A stretch of 64,000 nucleotides of DNA, from contig NZ_JAPDKN010000004.1 in assembly GCF_026163565.1 (NCBI RefSeq), positions 1-64,000 of the forward strand, written 5' to 3'. Positions 8,741 through 17,981 of this stretch are shown piece after piece (the stretch's first letter is position 1; each line of letters opens with the position of its first letter). The position numbers were made by a program, and so were the translations under genes. Below the pieces are notes generated by a model, which worked only from the letters and a program-made list of their open reading frames with translations, made no database searches and was not told the origin of the DNA. The stretch is from Chryseobacterium sp. YIM B08800 (GTDB taxonomy: Bacteria > Bacteroidota > Bacteroidia > Flavobacteriales > Weeksellaceae).

Positions 8741-9877
8741 ATGGACAAATACAGCTTTTTGGAAATAGCAGCATTTACAGGAATATTTTTGGTGCTGCTT
8801 CTTGCCTTATTTTTATTAACTGTAAAAACTAAACACAAACTTGCCAATTGGCTTCTTGCTTTTTTTCTGTTTACCAATGCTGTAGATGCTTGTAAATTTT
8901 TGATGCGTGATTTTCCTGTTAATTTCATCAACCTCGAGGCTTTTCGTTGGAGTATCAATTATTTGGTTCCGGCATCTTTTTATCTCTATGTATTGTCCGT
9001 TTGTTTTTCCAAATTCAGATTAAAACCAAAACATTTATGGCATACCATTCCGTTTATTGCTTTCAATCTGTATATGGCGTATGGGATTTATTTTGAAGAC
9101 AGAACTTCAAAAGTGAGTTTCATCAATGCTTTGAGCGAGTCACCTGTCATGCAATTTTTTCATATTCTTTTCGAAGTTCTATTCCAGGTTTATTTTATTG
9201 CTTCATTTTTGGTGATCAGAAAGTCTAAAACGGTCTACCTCGAGAATTATACAAATCCAAATATCTCTATCTTAAATGCACTTTATAAAATAACAATCCT
9301 ATATTATGTCTTACATTTTTTAGTATTGATAAGATGGTTGGTTACTTTCATCTTTGGTTTGGGAGAAATCAGACAATGGATTGTAACTCTTGATGGGTTT
9401 GCTTTTTTCTTTTGTACGTGTTGGTATCTATTTGTTGCCTTAAACAAACCTGAATTTTTCAGAGGTGTTAATTCTCAATTGAAACCTATCGTTGAGCTAA
9501 TTCCGAAACAAAAACCTTCTTCAGCGATTGACGACGAAAAAAATAAACAAATCTTAGCTTTAAAAGAATTTATGATTGAAAAAGAACCTTATCTCGATTC
9601 TTCATTAACGATTCAGGATTTGGCAGAACAATTAAAAATGCCCGCCAAAGATTTATCGGCTTTGATTAATCTGTATATGAATAAACATTTTTTTGATTTC
9701 ATTAATGAATATCGGATCGAAAAAGCCAAAGAAATACTGAAAGATTCTTCACAAAAAGATGTTACAATTTTAGAGATTCTTTATCAAGTGGGTTTCAATT
9801 CCAAATCGTCGTTCAGTACTTCATTTAAAAAATATACAGGAACCACTCCAACAGATTTCAGGAAAAATTCAAAATAA
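8741..9877 (+). CDS. AraC-family regulator with membrane N-domain
   Basis: 378 residues. The first 230 hold about seven membrane helices (starting FLEIAAFTGIFLVLLLALFLLT). The last 100 form an AraC-type double helix-turn-helix: SLTIQDLAEQLKMPAKDLSALI and VTILEILYQVGFNSKSSFSTSFKKYTGTTPTDFRK. This membrane-sensor AraC architecture is frequent in Flavobacteriia and presumably passes a membrane or periplasmic signal to DNA. The next gene on the same strand, 125 nt on, is a secreted S12 hydrolase and is the most likely target, though this is only inferred from position. Confidence 0.9.
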   Translation: MDKYSFLEIAAFTGIFLVLLLALFLLTVKTKHKLANWLLAFFLFTNAVDACKFLMRDFPVNFINLEAFRWSINYLVPASFYLYVLSVCFSKFRLKPKHLWHTIPFIAFNLYMAYGIYFEDRTSKVSFINALSESPVMQFFHILFEVLFQVYFIASFLVIRKSKTVYLENYTNPNISILNALYKITILYYVLHFLVLIRWLVTFIFGLGEIRQWIVTLDGFAFFFCTCWYLFVALNKPEFFRGVNSQLKPIVELIPKQKPSSAIDDEKNKQILALKEFMIEKEPYLDSSLTIQDLAEQLKMPAKDLSALINLYMNKHFFDFINEYRIEKAKEILKDSSQKDVTILEILYQVGFNSKSSFSTSFKKYTGTTPTDFRKNSK

Positions 9878-10002
9878 TTTGTTTTTTTTCTAAGAAATGG
9901 GTTCGACTTTTTTTAATCGGTCGCGTACTGAAGCGTTTTAAAGCATCTTTGCAGAAAGTTTTAGACCATTAATCAAATCTATTTCAGAAAAAATTAATTA
10001 AA

Positions 10003-11442
10003 ATGAAGAACCGATTTTTCTTATTATTAACAACAGTTTTAATTATAAATTTTCTTTCTGCTCAAGAATCAAGTCATTCTCAAAAAGCAAAGAGCAGAAA
10101 TCAAAAATCAATTGAACAAAAATTAGAAATCAATCAAATTGATTCTTTAATGACAAAATCCTACGAGAGAGATTTGTTCAATGGAAATGTTCTTATTGCT
10201 AAAAATAATAAAATCATCTACCAAAAATCATTTGGTTTTACGGATGAAACGAAACAAACTAAATTAAATAACAAATCGATATTCAACATTGGTTCTATTG
10301 CAAAAGAATTTAATGCTGTTGCCATCATGATTTTGGTGGAACGTGGGCTTCTTAATCTTGATGATCCGATTTCTAAATATAATTTGGACTTACCGAAATG
10401 GTCAGAAAAAGTAACGACAAGACACTTGATTAATTACGCAAGTGGAATTCCGAAAATAGAAAATAAACTAATAGTTCCAAAAAATGATGAAGAAGCCTGG
10501 AAAATATTGAGAAACAATGACACCTTACTGTTTGAACCAGGAACCAGTTATATGTATGATAATGGCAATGTATTTTTGCAAAGAAGGATTATTGAAAAGG
10601 TAACCGGAATGTCTTTTCAGCAATTTGTTACTAAAAACATTATCAAGCCTTTGAAAATGAACAATTCGGTATTTGATCCGAAATTGGATTATAAAAATAG
10701 AACGTCTTGTTATGATATGGATAATATAAAATGTCCGGAAATGGAATTTATAAGTGGATGGCTTTGGGTAGACATCAATGACTTCTATCAATGGATTGAA
10801 GCGATGAATTCTAATAGATTAATCTCCAAGGAATCCTTTCAAACTCTTTTGAATAATCCATACGCAAAAGATGAAGGCGGATCTCTTGGCAGATACTTTG
10901 ATAAAGATGAGTTGCAGAGGCACAATGGGGTATCGTATAAATTTGAATCCATCTTTTTAAATGATTTTAAAAATGATATTACGATAATTCTCGTGTCCAA
11001 TAATTTAAATAGAGTTTGGGATTTAGGACACATTATTCACAACTTAATGTTAGGAAAAGAGTACGAAATTCCTAAAAAATCTGTTTATCAAAAGTTAAGA
11101 AAGGAAGCTTTTATCGACGTAAATAAAGCGATAGAAACTTACTATTTACTCAAAAAAAAATCTGAAAAAGAATACAGTTTTGAGAACTCAAGTGAACTGA
11201 ATAAATTAGGCTACGAATTATTAAGACTCGGAAAAATCAATGAATCCATAACGGTATTTAAATTGGCTACAAAAGAGTTTCCTAAAAATGCGAATCTTTT
11301 CGATAGCTTAGGAGAAGCTTATTTTACAGATAAACAATACGATTTAGCATTGGAGAGTTACAAAAAAGCAATCAGCCTTGGCGGAACCAACGGTAATGCT
11401 GAAAAAATGATCGATAAAATAGAGAAAGAAACAAGGAAGTAA
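10003..11442 (+). CDS. Secreted S12-type serine hydrolase with C-terminal TPR
   Basis: 479 residues with a signal peptide (MKNRFFLLLTTVLIINFLSAQ). The beta-lactamase/transpeptidase fold shows Ser98-x-x-Lys101 (GSIAKEFN), Tyr185-x-Asn187 (MYDNGN) and a third motif HNG (QRHNGVSY). Residues about 405-470 form tetratricopeptide repeats (ANLFDSLGEAYFTDKQYDLALESYKKAISLGG). The class includes D-amino-acid esterases and peptidases and rarely true beta-lactamases. The protein is probably periplasmic. It is followed by a strong bidirectional terminator. The substrate is unknown. Confidence 0.88.
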   Translation: MKNRFFLLLTTVLIINFLSAQESSHSQKAKSRNQKSIEQKLEINQIDSLMTKSYERDLFNGNVLIAKNNKIIYQKSFGFTDETKQTKLNNKSIFNIGSIAKEFNAVAIMILVERGLLNLDDPISKYNLDLPKWSEKVTTRHLINYASGIPKIENKLIVPKNDEEAWKILRNNDTLLFEPGTSYMYDNGNVFLQRRIIEKVTGMSFQQFVTKNIIKPLKMNNSVFDPKLDYKNRTSCYDMDNIKCPEMEFISGWLWVDINDFYQWIEAMNSNRLISKESFQTLLNNPYAKDEGGSLGRYFDKDELQRHNGVSYKFESIFLNDFKNDITIILVSNNLNRVWDLGHIIHNLMLGKEYEIPKKSVYQKLRKEAFIDVNKAIETYYLLKKKSEKEYSFENSSELNKLGYELLRLGKINESITVFKLATKEFPKNANLFDSLGEAYFTDKQYDLALESYKKAISLGGTNGNAEKMIDKIEKETRK

Positions 11443-11463
11443 AATTTCCAAATTAAAATTATA

Positions 11464-11496
11464 AACAAAAAAATCCCGGGTTAACCGGGATTCTAA
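11464..11496. terminator. Bidirectional terminator
   Basis: Arms aatcccgg (11472-11479) and ccgggatt (11485-11492) around a 5-base loop, with an A-rich run before and T-rich bases after. It serves both the plus-strand hydrolase gene ending at 11442 and the minus-strand DUF2911 gene ending at 11511. Confidence 0.85.
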
Positions 11497-11510
11497 TTTC
11501 TTATCCAAAT

Positions 11511-12029
11511 TTATTTGATCTCTACAGGAACCGAGATTTTATCCCAATCCATTGTAAATCCATTTTTATTTATTTTATAAACCAAAGCTTCCTGTGTTGC
11601 TGGCAAAGCCTTTGTTTTTACATCTACACGCAAAGCATCTTTAGCTTGTTCATATTTATAAGCACCCCATTGTTTTGGCTCTTTGTTAAAAATTGCAGTC
11701 CAGGTTCCGCTTTGTTTTGGGATCAAGAAAAAGCTGTATTTACCTGCAGGAAGTTTTTTCCCCTGAACGGTAATGTCTTTATCTGTTTCGAAAGTAGTTG
11801 CTTCATTTGCACCTGCACGCCAAACTTTATCATAAGCTTCCAGACCGCCCCAGATTGTACGTCCTTTAACAGAAGGACTGCTGTAGGCAATTGTAATATT
11901 TGCATCTTTAATTTTTCCTGTAGCAGTTGCAGGAGGACTTGCCGGTTTTTTAGCTTCCTGTGCAAAGGCATTAAAAGAGATTGTCATACTCGCAACAAGA
12001 ACTGTAGCAGATTTAATGATCGTTTTCAT
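11511..12029 (-). CDS. DUF2911 periplasmic protein
   Basis: 172 residues with a signal peptide (ends FNAFAQ). The body matches the DUF2911 pattern: [73 protein letters not shown]. It is a small predicted beta-sandwich, common as an accessory protein in Bacteroidota. No catalytic role is known to me. It lies 23 nt after the symporter stop and ends the PIG-L/symporter operon. Confidence 0.88.
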   Translation of the reverse strand: MKTIIKSATVLVASMTISFNAFAQEAKKPASPPATATGKIKDANITIAYSSPSVKGRTIWGGLEAYDKVWRAGANEATTFETDKDITVQGKKLPAGKYSFFLIPKQSGTWTAIFNKEPKQWGAYKYEQAKDALRVDVKTKALPATQEALVYKINKNGFTMDWDKISVPVEIK

Positions 12030-12052
12030 AAGATTTTTGTTAATTTATTCGT

Positions 12053-13744
12053 TTACGAATTTACTTCTTTTGCCTTATAAAACAGCAAACCAATTGCAGA
12101 AAATATAATGACCGCTGCTGCCCCGATTACATTTAACCAAAGGAAAGAAATGATATCTAACTGATAAACGGCAATCACCGTAATTTCCGATAAAATGGCA
12201 GAAATAAACACATTTTTCCCACCGATTTTTTTTAAGTAAAATGCAACAAGAAAAATCCCTAATATCGGACCATAAAAAAGTGAACCCAAGACATTCACCG
12301 CTTCAATAAGAGAACCCATTTGAGTGGCAAACATCGCAACACCGATTGAAAAAATGCCCCAAGCTAAAGTATGCAAGCGACTATACTTCAATTCGGTTGC
12401 ATCATCTGGAATTTCTTTTTTAAATATCAAATGAACATCTTTTAATGAACAAGCAGCAAGAGAATTTAATGCTGCCGAAATTGAGCCCCAACTTGCCAGA
12501 AATATGACAGCAAACAGCAAACCTATCATTCCGACAGGCAAAGTATTTTTTACGAAATACAGGAAAATGTAATTCGTATCTGTTTTCTCTGCATTAAAGT
12601 TGGATTTATTAATGGCTTCCTCTACCCTTCCGTGAAGTGCCTTTACCTCAGTCTGTGTTTGTTTAAAATCCTGAATCGTTTTATTTAGTTGAGGAGAATT
12701 GTTTTCTTTTAACTTTAAAATTTCTTTGGATTCTGCATTAAATTTTATTTGTAAATCCTGATGCTCTTTTTCAAAAACCGCTGCCTGTTCCGGTTGTTTT
12801 TCCTTTAAATTCTGATAAGAACGTTCGTTAAAATAAATCGGAGCTGGTTTCAAAGAAAAGAATGCAAAAAGTAAAGCACCAATCAAAAGAATAGCAAACT
12901 GCATCGGAATTTTAACCAATCCGTTCAATAACAAACCCATTTTTGCATTGGTATTATCTTTCGCAGTAATATATCTCCCAACTTGACTTTGATCTGTACC
13001 GAAGTAAGAAAGTGCCAGAAAAAAACCTCCAATTAATCCGCTCCAAATATTGTATTTATCTTTCCAGTCGAATTCTGTGGTGATGACATTTAGTTTTCCA
13101 GATTTCCCTGCTAAATAAAGTGCATCATTAAAACCAATTCCATTCGGCATATTTTCAATCAAAAGATAACCTGCAAAAGCCATTGTTCCTAAAATAATCA
13201 AAAACTGTAATTTTTGAGTATGAGCGATTGCTTTTGCTCCGCCAACATAGGTATAAATCAACAAAATTCCACCCGTTAAAACATTCGTCAGATAAATATT
13301 CCAGTTTAAAACGCTTGATAAGATGATACTCGGCGCATAAATACTGATTCCTGTTGATAAACCTCTGGAAAAAAGGAAAAGTAGTGAAGTGAGTACCCTT
13401 GTTTTTTTATCAAAACGGTTTTCTAAATATTCATAAGCTGTGTAAACATTCAACCGCTGAAAAATCGGGATGAAGGTAATACAGATCACGATCATCGCCA
13501 AAGGCAAACCAAAGTAATACTGAACGAAACGCATCCCGTCTGTATAAGCCTGTCCCGGTGCTGAAAGAAAGGTAATGGCACTCGCCTGAGTTGCCATAAT
13601 TCCTATCAACACAATGTACCAAGGCATTTTATTATCTGCTTTCAGGTAAGATTCGTTGCTTTTCTGCCCACGACCGATGAATACGCCGTAAACCACCACT
13701 GCAACCAGTGTAAAAATAAGAACTGTCCAATCTATCGTACTCAT
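12053..13744 (-). CDS. Sodium:solute symporter (SSS family)
   Basis: 563 residues from the ATG at 13744; a TTG six bases upstream would add two residues but the ATG overlaps the stop of the upstream micro-gene (ATGA), which favours it. About 13-14 membrane helices in the SSS (LeuT-fold) pattern, with SNESYLKADNKMPWYIVLIG near the N-terminus and the conserved SAITFLSAPGQAY stretch on helix 2. Between two helices, about residues 290-385, lies a hydrophilic, coiled-coil-like insertion (ERSYQNLKEKQPEQAAVFEK onwards) that most family members lack. Given its neighbour, it may import a sugar or amino-sugar product of the PIG-L enzyme. Confidence 0.9.
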   Translation of the reverse strand: MSTIDWTVLIFTLVAVVVYGVFIGRGQKSNESYLKADNKMPWYIVLIGIMATQASAITFLSAPGQAYTDGMRFVQYYFGLPLAMIVICITFIPIFQRLNVYTAYEYLENRFDKKTRVLTSLLFLFSRGLSTGISIYAPSIILSSVLNWNIYLTNVLTGGILLIYTYVGGAKAIAHTQKLQFLIILGTMAFAGYLLIENMPNGIGFNDALYLAGKSGKLNVITTEFDWKDKYNIWSGLIGGFFLALSYFGTDQSQVGRYITAKDNTNAKMGLLLNGLVKIPMQFAILLIGALLFAFFSLKPAPIYFNERSYQNLKEKQPEQAAVFEKEHQDLQIKFNAESKEILKLKENNSPQLNKTIQDFKQTQTEVKALHGRVEEAINKSNFNAEKTDTNYIFLYFVKNTLPVGMIGLLFAVIFLASWGSISAALNSLAACSLKDVHLIFKKEIPDDATELKYSRLHTLAWGIFSIGVAMFATQMGSLIEAVNVLGSLFYGPILGIFLVAFYLKKIGGKNVFISAILSEITVIAVYQLDIISFLWLNVIGAAAVIIFSAIGLLFYKAKEVNS

Positions 13745-13845
13745 GCCCAAAATTTAGTAAACAAATAATAAAATACGATCTGTGCTACTAATGCAAATGC
13801 TAAAAGCAGGTACCAAATATTCCAATTTTTAAGTTGATTATTCAT
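13741..13845 (-). CDS. 34-residue single-helix membrane microprotein
   Basis: Short frame fitted exactly between two genes. Its ATG overlaps the stop of the PIG-L gene (TAATG) and its TGA overlaps the symporter start (ATGA). The product begins MNNQLKNWNIWY, has one hydrophobic helix (LLLAFALVAQIVFYYLF) and ends TKFWA. Small one-helix proteins encoded directly before sodium symporters are known from other families (for example the YhdT-PanF and DUF4212-SSS pairs), so an accessory subunit of the symporter is a fair inference. Coupled translation at both ends is strong evidence that it is real. Confidence 0.75.
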   Translation of the reverse strand: MNNQLKNWNIWYLLLAFALVAQIVFYYLFTKFWA

Positions 13846-16340
13846 TAGTTTTTCTGTGCAGATAAAAAGTTTAAAAATAAACGTGCCGCACCCACATTTC
13901 CCGCAGGTAACTGTCTGAAAAATGCCAATGGTGTATAAATAAAATTACCTTTCCCGTATTTAGCATATAAAGTTGAGCCTTGCAAAGGTTCTTCATTGGT
14001 ATCATGCATTTCAAAAAGCGGTTCGTACGCTGCATCCCATTGATCGGGGAAATAAGCGCCACGTTCCTGTACCCAGCCTTTAAAATCATTTGCAGTAATT
14101 TTATTTGGGAAATTGAGTAATTTATGATTTGGATTTAAAAATTTAACCTCAGCATTTTCTTCGGTAACACGCTTGTTGGCAATCGTAAAATTGAACATTC
14201 CCAATTGGTCAACCGTTGTATCTTGATTGGTGTTGTACTGCATCACCAAATTACCTCCGGCTTTTACATAAGACCATAAAAATGGCATCCAACGACCCAG
14301 TTTTTTCTCTGTATTGTTTGCACGAACACCAAATACAATGGCATCATATTGAGAAAGTTTATTTTGGTTTCTGCTAGATTCATCTAAGTTGCCATAAAAA
14401 TCTTCGTCTTTCAGGACAACTACCTGAATTCCTGCAATACGTAAAAACTCAGGAATAAAATCTCCTGCACCTTGTACATAACCAACCTTTTTAACCTTTG
14501 TTTGAATATCTCCTTTCATCACAACAACCGTCGCAGGTGTAAAATATTGTAAGGAAGGTAAATGAGGATATTGAATCAATACCTGTTTTTTATTATAAGT
14601 TACTCCATCAGCAACAAAATTTGCATCTAATTGTAACTGATTTGATTTTATTGAAGCAAGTTGGGCTTTTGGAATGACATAATCGACGGTAACATCTTTT
14701 CCATTGATTGATTTTAAATCACCACCGCCTAATCTTTCTCCGTTAAACATCAGATTTACTTTTCCATTAGTAAATTGTTTATTTGAATTAATCTTGAAAT
14801 TTAAACTCAAATGTAAATCTTCATTTTCTTTAACTAAATAAAGTGGTTGTGTAAATTTCAATTCCAATGCAGGAACAATACGCAGAGCTTCAACCACATC
14901 ACCACGAACTGGGTCTAATTTTTTGAAAGATAAAGGAAGTTTAACCTGAAACTTTTCAGAGCCAATTTTTAAATTAAGCAAAACATTCAGTGGCGATTCT
15001 GCTTCAGGTAAACCGACTAAAGTATCATTTGGAACAGAGAAAGTTGCCGCATTTACAGCTGGTTTTGCCAACCAATAAGGTTCTGTAAGTGTTGCATCTG
15101 CAGGAATCTGAATATCATGCTGAATGGTAATTAAAGAATCTTTTGATAGTTTTCTGTTGAAACTTTCTGACTGATTTAACCATTTTACATCTTCTAAAAC
15201 AACAGGATTCTCAGCTCTTGAAATCAGATTTAGTCTAAAATTGTAATGATCTCCGGCAACAGCTTCAGCCTGATTGGTCACCACCTCGCCCATAAATCCG
15301 GCACAGCTTAAAATGATTTGATCCAGAGATTTAAGTTTGTCATTTTTCAAATCTGAATCTTTTAATGCCAAAACTTTTTTTCGCAAAACAAGCAAATCAG
15401 GCAAGCTGAGATCAGGATTATTGAAATTGAAATCTGAAATAATTTTATCTAATGATTGTTCAATATCAGTGTTTCCTTGTGAAGTCCAGGTTTTAGCTAT
15501 TCCGTCAAAAAGTGTTGACTTTGCAGGCTCGCCATCAACATGGGAAAAATATTCAGTTTTAATCCCGGCTACAGACTGTGTTCCTGCACCTTGACTTTTA
15601 TGTAAACTTCTGCTTAATCCCGCCAATTCACCGTAGCCCATTCCCAATTGTGCATCGTATTGCCCAACTGTGACTTTCAGTTGATTTTCTGCGGTCGTAT
15701 TGTTGTTACCAAATCGGAAGGTGTTCCACAATACGCGTTTTGGTTGCCAAACATTAACGTATTTTAATTGATTTGGGAAGGCCGTTTTATCGCCTGCCAA
15801 CTTAAAAGCTTTTTCCGCAACCACAGCCGAGGCCGCATGTTGTCCGTGACCTGCCGCAGCAGTTGGAGGAAAACGACAAATAATAACATCCGGACGGAAT
15901 TTTCGAATGACCCAAACTACATCAGCAACAATACTGTTTTTATCCCATTGTTTAAAGGTATCGGTCGTATTTTTAGAAAAACCGAAATCAATCGCACGGG
16001 TAAAAAACTGTTGAGCACCATCTAACTTTCTCGCCTCTAAAAGCTCATGCGTTCTGATTAATCCCAATGCTGCACCTTGCTCTGTACCTAATAAGTTCTG
16101 ACCGCCATCACCTCTTGTTAAAGACAAATAACCCGTTTCTACATTTTGATCATTGATTAACCAGGAGAGTAATCCTGTGTTTTCATCATCGGGATGAGCC
16201 GCAAGATATAAAACTTTAGGTAGTTGTTTAAGGGTTTTAAGTTCACGATAAATTTCAGATGATTTTGAAGGCCGAACCTGTTGGGCTGAAAAAACCGTAT
16301 AGAAACTAAGAATACATGCAGTGATTACTTTTTTGAACAT
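13845..16340 (-). CDS. Secreted PIG-L/LmbE-family deacetylase
   Basis: 831 residues from the ATG at 16340. An upstream in-frame start at 16406 is rejected because a promoter-like box lies between the two and because the signal peptide (MFKKVITACILSFYTVFSAQ) starts here. The LmbE domain (about 40-290) carries the zinc site His49-Pro-Asp-Asp-Glu53. A long beta-rich middle follows. Residues from about 615 (KVGYVQGAGDFIPEFLRIAG, then YDAIVFGVRANN) look like a class-I glutamine-amidotransferase-type fold without an obvious catalytic Cys. The enzyme class removes N-acetyl groups from amino sugars. It leads the operon with the microprotein, symporter and DUF2911 genes, suggesting extracellular amino-glycan processing followed by uptake. 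Confidence 0.88.
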   Translation of the reverse strand: MFKKVITACILSFYTVFSAQQVRPSKSSEIYRELKTLKQLPKVLYLAAHPDDENTGLLSWLINDQNVETGYLSLTRGDGGQNLLGTEQGAALGLIRTHELLEARKLDGAQQFFTRAIDFGFSKNTTDTFKQWDKNSIVADVVWVIRKFRPDVIICRFPPTAAAGHGQHAASAVVAEKAFKLAGDKTAFPNQLKYVNVWQPKRVLWNTFRFGNNNTTAENQLKVTVGQYDAQLGMGYGELAGLSRSLHKSQGAGTQSVAGIKTEYFSHVDGEPAKSTLFDGIAKTWTSQGNTDIEQSLDKIISDFNFNNPDLSLPDLLVLRKKVLALKDSDLKNDKLKSLDQIILSCAGFMGEVVTNQAEAVAGDHYNFRLNLISRAENPVVLEDVKWLNQSESFNRKLSKDSLITIQHDIQIPADATLTEPYWLAKPAVNAATFSVPNDTLVGLPEAESPLNVLLNLKIGSEKFQVKLPLSFKKLDPVRGDVVEALRIVPALELKFTQPLYLVKENEDLHLSLNFKINSNKQFTNGKVNLMFNGERLGGGDLKSINGKDVTVDYVIPKAQLASIKSNQLQLDANFVADGVTYNKKQVLIQYPHLPSLQYFTPATVVVMKGDIQTKVKKVGYVQGAGDFIPEFLRIAGIQVVVLKDEDFYGNLDESSRNQNKLSQYDAIVFGVRANNTEKKLGRWMPFLWSYVKAGGNLVMQYNTNQDTTVDQLGMFNFTIANKRVTEENAEVKFLNPNHKLLNFPNKITANDFKGWVQERGAYFPDQWDAAYEPLFEMHDTNEEPLQGSTLYAKYGKGNFIYTPLAFFRQLPAGNVGAARLFLNFLSAQKN

Positions 16341-16359
16341 TTGAATTTGCTTTGCGGGA

Positions 16360-16367
16360 CAAATATA
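16360..16367 (-). promoter_or_regulatory. -7 box of the PIG-L operon
   Basis: On the minus strand TATATTTG matches TAnnTTTG exactly, 19 bases before the ATG at 16340. About 20 bases further upstream is CTG, close to the TTG expected at -33. This promoter also settles the start choice for the gene. Confidence 0.6.
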
Positions 16368-16485
16368 AGTAAATGGTTTTTCTTTCAGCTTTGGAAGATA
16401 AAGCAATTAAAGACTCTAGCCTTTGTTTTAAATTTTTTCTACGTTGAATCTTCGATTTCTAAATTAAAATAAACTTTTTTTATTC

Positions 16486-16596
16486 TTATTTTAACATTAA
16501 GGTATTTAGAAATCAACACGTTGATTTTGTATTAAGTTTTTTAAGACGATGATCTTAATTTCTGAATGTTAAAATAAATATCAAATTTAAACAGCC
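16486..16596. repeat. Dispersed repeat with inverted ends, copy 1
   Basis: About 110 bases. Ends carry the inverted repeat ttattttaacatt (16486-16498) and aatgttaaaataa (16565-16577). Inside is the palindrome aaatcaacacgttgattt and a second pair attaag / cttaat. The stretch 16508-16596 recurs almost base for base at 63897-63989. It has no coding capacity and lies between the PIG-L promoter and a small membrane gene. It resembles a MITE or a REP-like element. Confidence 0.7.
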
Positions 16597-16616
16597 TCTT
16601 AAAAAAGTTTTTTCTA

Positions 16617-17084
16617 CTATTTTAATGTTATTTCCTGTAATGAGTTTTGAATTTTCGCATACGATTCATCACTCAAACCCGAAACCTTAAATTTAAAACA
16701 AACCACCCTCCTCTTTTCTCTAAGCAAAATCTCAATTCTTAAGATATCCTGTCCTATTAATTTTTTTTCGATTTTAAATCCTGTAATACTACTGATGGGA
16801 AACTCAACATACGGAAATATCATTCGTTTATTAAGCGGATGATAATATTTAATAGTGAATGTAGATCCTGTATTTTCAAATTGAAATACTTTTAATCTTC
16901 TAATCTGGTAAAATATTAAGATGCTCACGATTATCATTGCCATAAATAGCGGCCATCTTAAATAATGTACAATTAAGTCTTTAAGAACAAACCCTATAAG
17001 AGCCGTACTCAAAATTAGCATAAGAAATACAAAAAGAAAATTCTTTGTTCCAACTATTTTATTTTTATTATTTACGATTATCAT
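16617..17084 (-). CDS. Small membrane protein, PH-like C-domain, unknown role
   Basis: 155 residues. Two membrane helices at about 14-34 and 42-60, then a beta-rich soluble part (FQFENTGSTFTIKYYHP, RMIFPYVEFPISSITGFKIEKK, DILRIEILLREKRRVVCFKF, ending in an amphipathic helix). This is the shape of bacterial PH-like membrane proteins, but the match is by pattern only. It is probably transcribed alone. I do not recognise a named family. Confidence 0.6.
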   Translation of the reverse strand: MIIVNNKNKIVGTKNFLFVFLMLILSTALIGFVLKDLIVHYLRWPLFMAMIIVSILIFYQIRRLKVFQFENTGSTFTIKYYHPLNKRMIFPYVEFPISSITGFKIEKKLIGQDILRIEILLREKRRVVCFKFKVSGLSDESYAKIQNSLQEITLK

Positions 17085-17171
17085 AAATCTTTAAAATTTT
17101 TAGTTAAACTTAGATTCAGACTTAAAAAAACAGTTTGAATAATTAACTGAAGCGCATTTTTCATAATAGTA

Positions 17172-17363
17172 TCATTGCAATAGAAAACAGCTATAATTAT
17201 TTTGATAGTTTTTCTTTATAAAAACGATCAAATCTTTAGCTTTTGAAGGGTTTATAAAAATTTTCGAATCTATTTTATTAAACAGTTGCTGAGTATCTGA
17301 CACGTGCTGTGCAGATAGTTGATGAAAGAATAATCCAAAAAAAACAGCAAGAAAAATTCTCAT
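17172..17363 (-). pseudogene. Short secreted fragment, probably a truncated gene
   Basis: 63 residues from the ATG at 17363 (the longer frame starts at TTG). A clear signal peptide (MRIFLAVFFGLFFHQLSAQ) is followed by QQLFNKIDSKIFINPSKAKD, which looks like the first TPR-like helices of the large secreted or membrane regulators common in Flavobacteriia, and then stops. The rest of such a protein is absent downstream. Most likely the 5' remnant of a deleted gene; a true small secreted protein is possible. Confidence 0.45.
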
Positions 17364-17372
17364 AGCATTCAA

Positions 17373-17981
17373 AACCTGTTTAAACCTTTATTTGTTGATA
17401 ATTTCACAGCAGATAATTTGACGATATCACGAAGAATTTTATGGTAGCTTTTTTTATTTTTGAGAATAATCAGTTTCATAATATTTCAAAAATAATATAA
17501 AAACTTAACACATTAGTAAAAACATGTAAAATTTAATATTTTACTATTATAAAAACAAATTTCAAGAAAAAAATAATAAAGTTTATCTCAAATAACTAAA
17601 TTTTAATCTATAAATCCTCAAGACACCCATAAAATAAAACCATTTACATTTCATTTAAAATTAATTAAAACTCATCAATTATAAATTATGAAAAAAGAAT
17701 GCATAAATATAAATAAATCTTATCGTTCTGCTTTAGAGTTTTATAGATCCACGATAACAAAACTGAAAATCAAATGGTATGAGGTATAGAGATAATTCAG
17801 TAAATCTTTCTAAGAATAAGTAAGGACTGATAAAAAAATCAACAAAGGGAAGAAAAGTTTTGTCATATAAATAAATATTAATTATTGATATGACAAAACT
17901 AATTGATTGGAGATATAAAAGTTGGTAACAAAAGTCACCTGTAAAATTGTTTTTTTTCTTAATTACTAAATAAAAAAAACA
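17373..17981. other. Long AT-rich gap with a large hairpin
   Basis: 609 bases. Two very short frames (36 codons at 17369-17479 minus; 33 codons at 17688-17789 plus) cannot be supported. The notable element is a perfect 13-bp inverted repeat, agttttgtcatat (17856-17868) and atatgacaaaact (17888-17900), whose 19-base loop is itself nearly self-complementary. It has no T tail of terminator type and no gene directly upstream on either strand. Confidence 0.5.

Noticed and set aside
10003..11442. Antibiotic-resistance beta-lactamase
   Set aside because: S12-type motifs with a C-terminal TPR are usual for housekeeping esterases or peptidases; nothing in the sequence points to class C resistance enzymes.
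11646..12080. 144-codon Cys-rich plus-strand frame
   Set aside because: Antisense to the DUF2911 gene; the Cys and Phe richness comes from the opposite strand's codons.
17369..17479. 36-codon minus-strand frame, Lys-rich, joined to the truncated secreted fragment
   Set aside because: Stop lies just before that fragment's start, but no motif and AT-rich Lys codons make chance likely.
17688..17789. 33-codon plus-strand frame MKKECININ...
   Set aside because: No promoter, no recognisable signal or motif; frames of this size are expected by chance in the gap.
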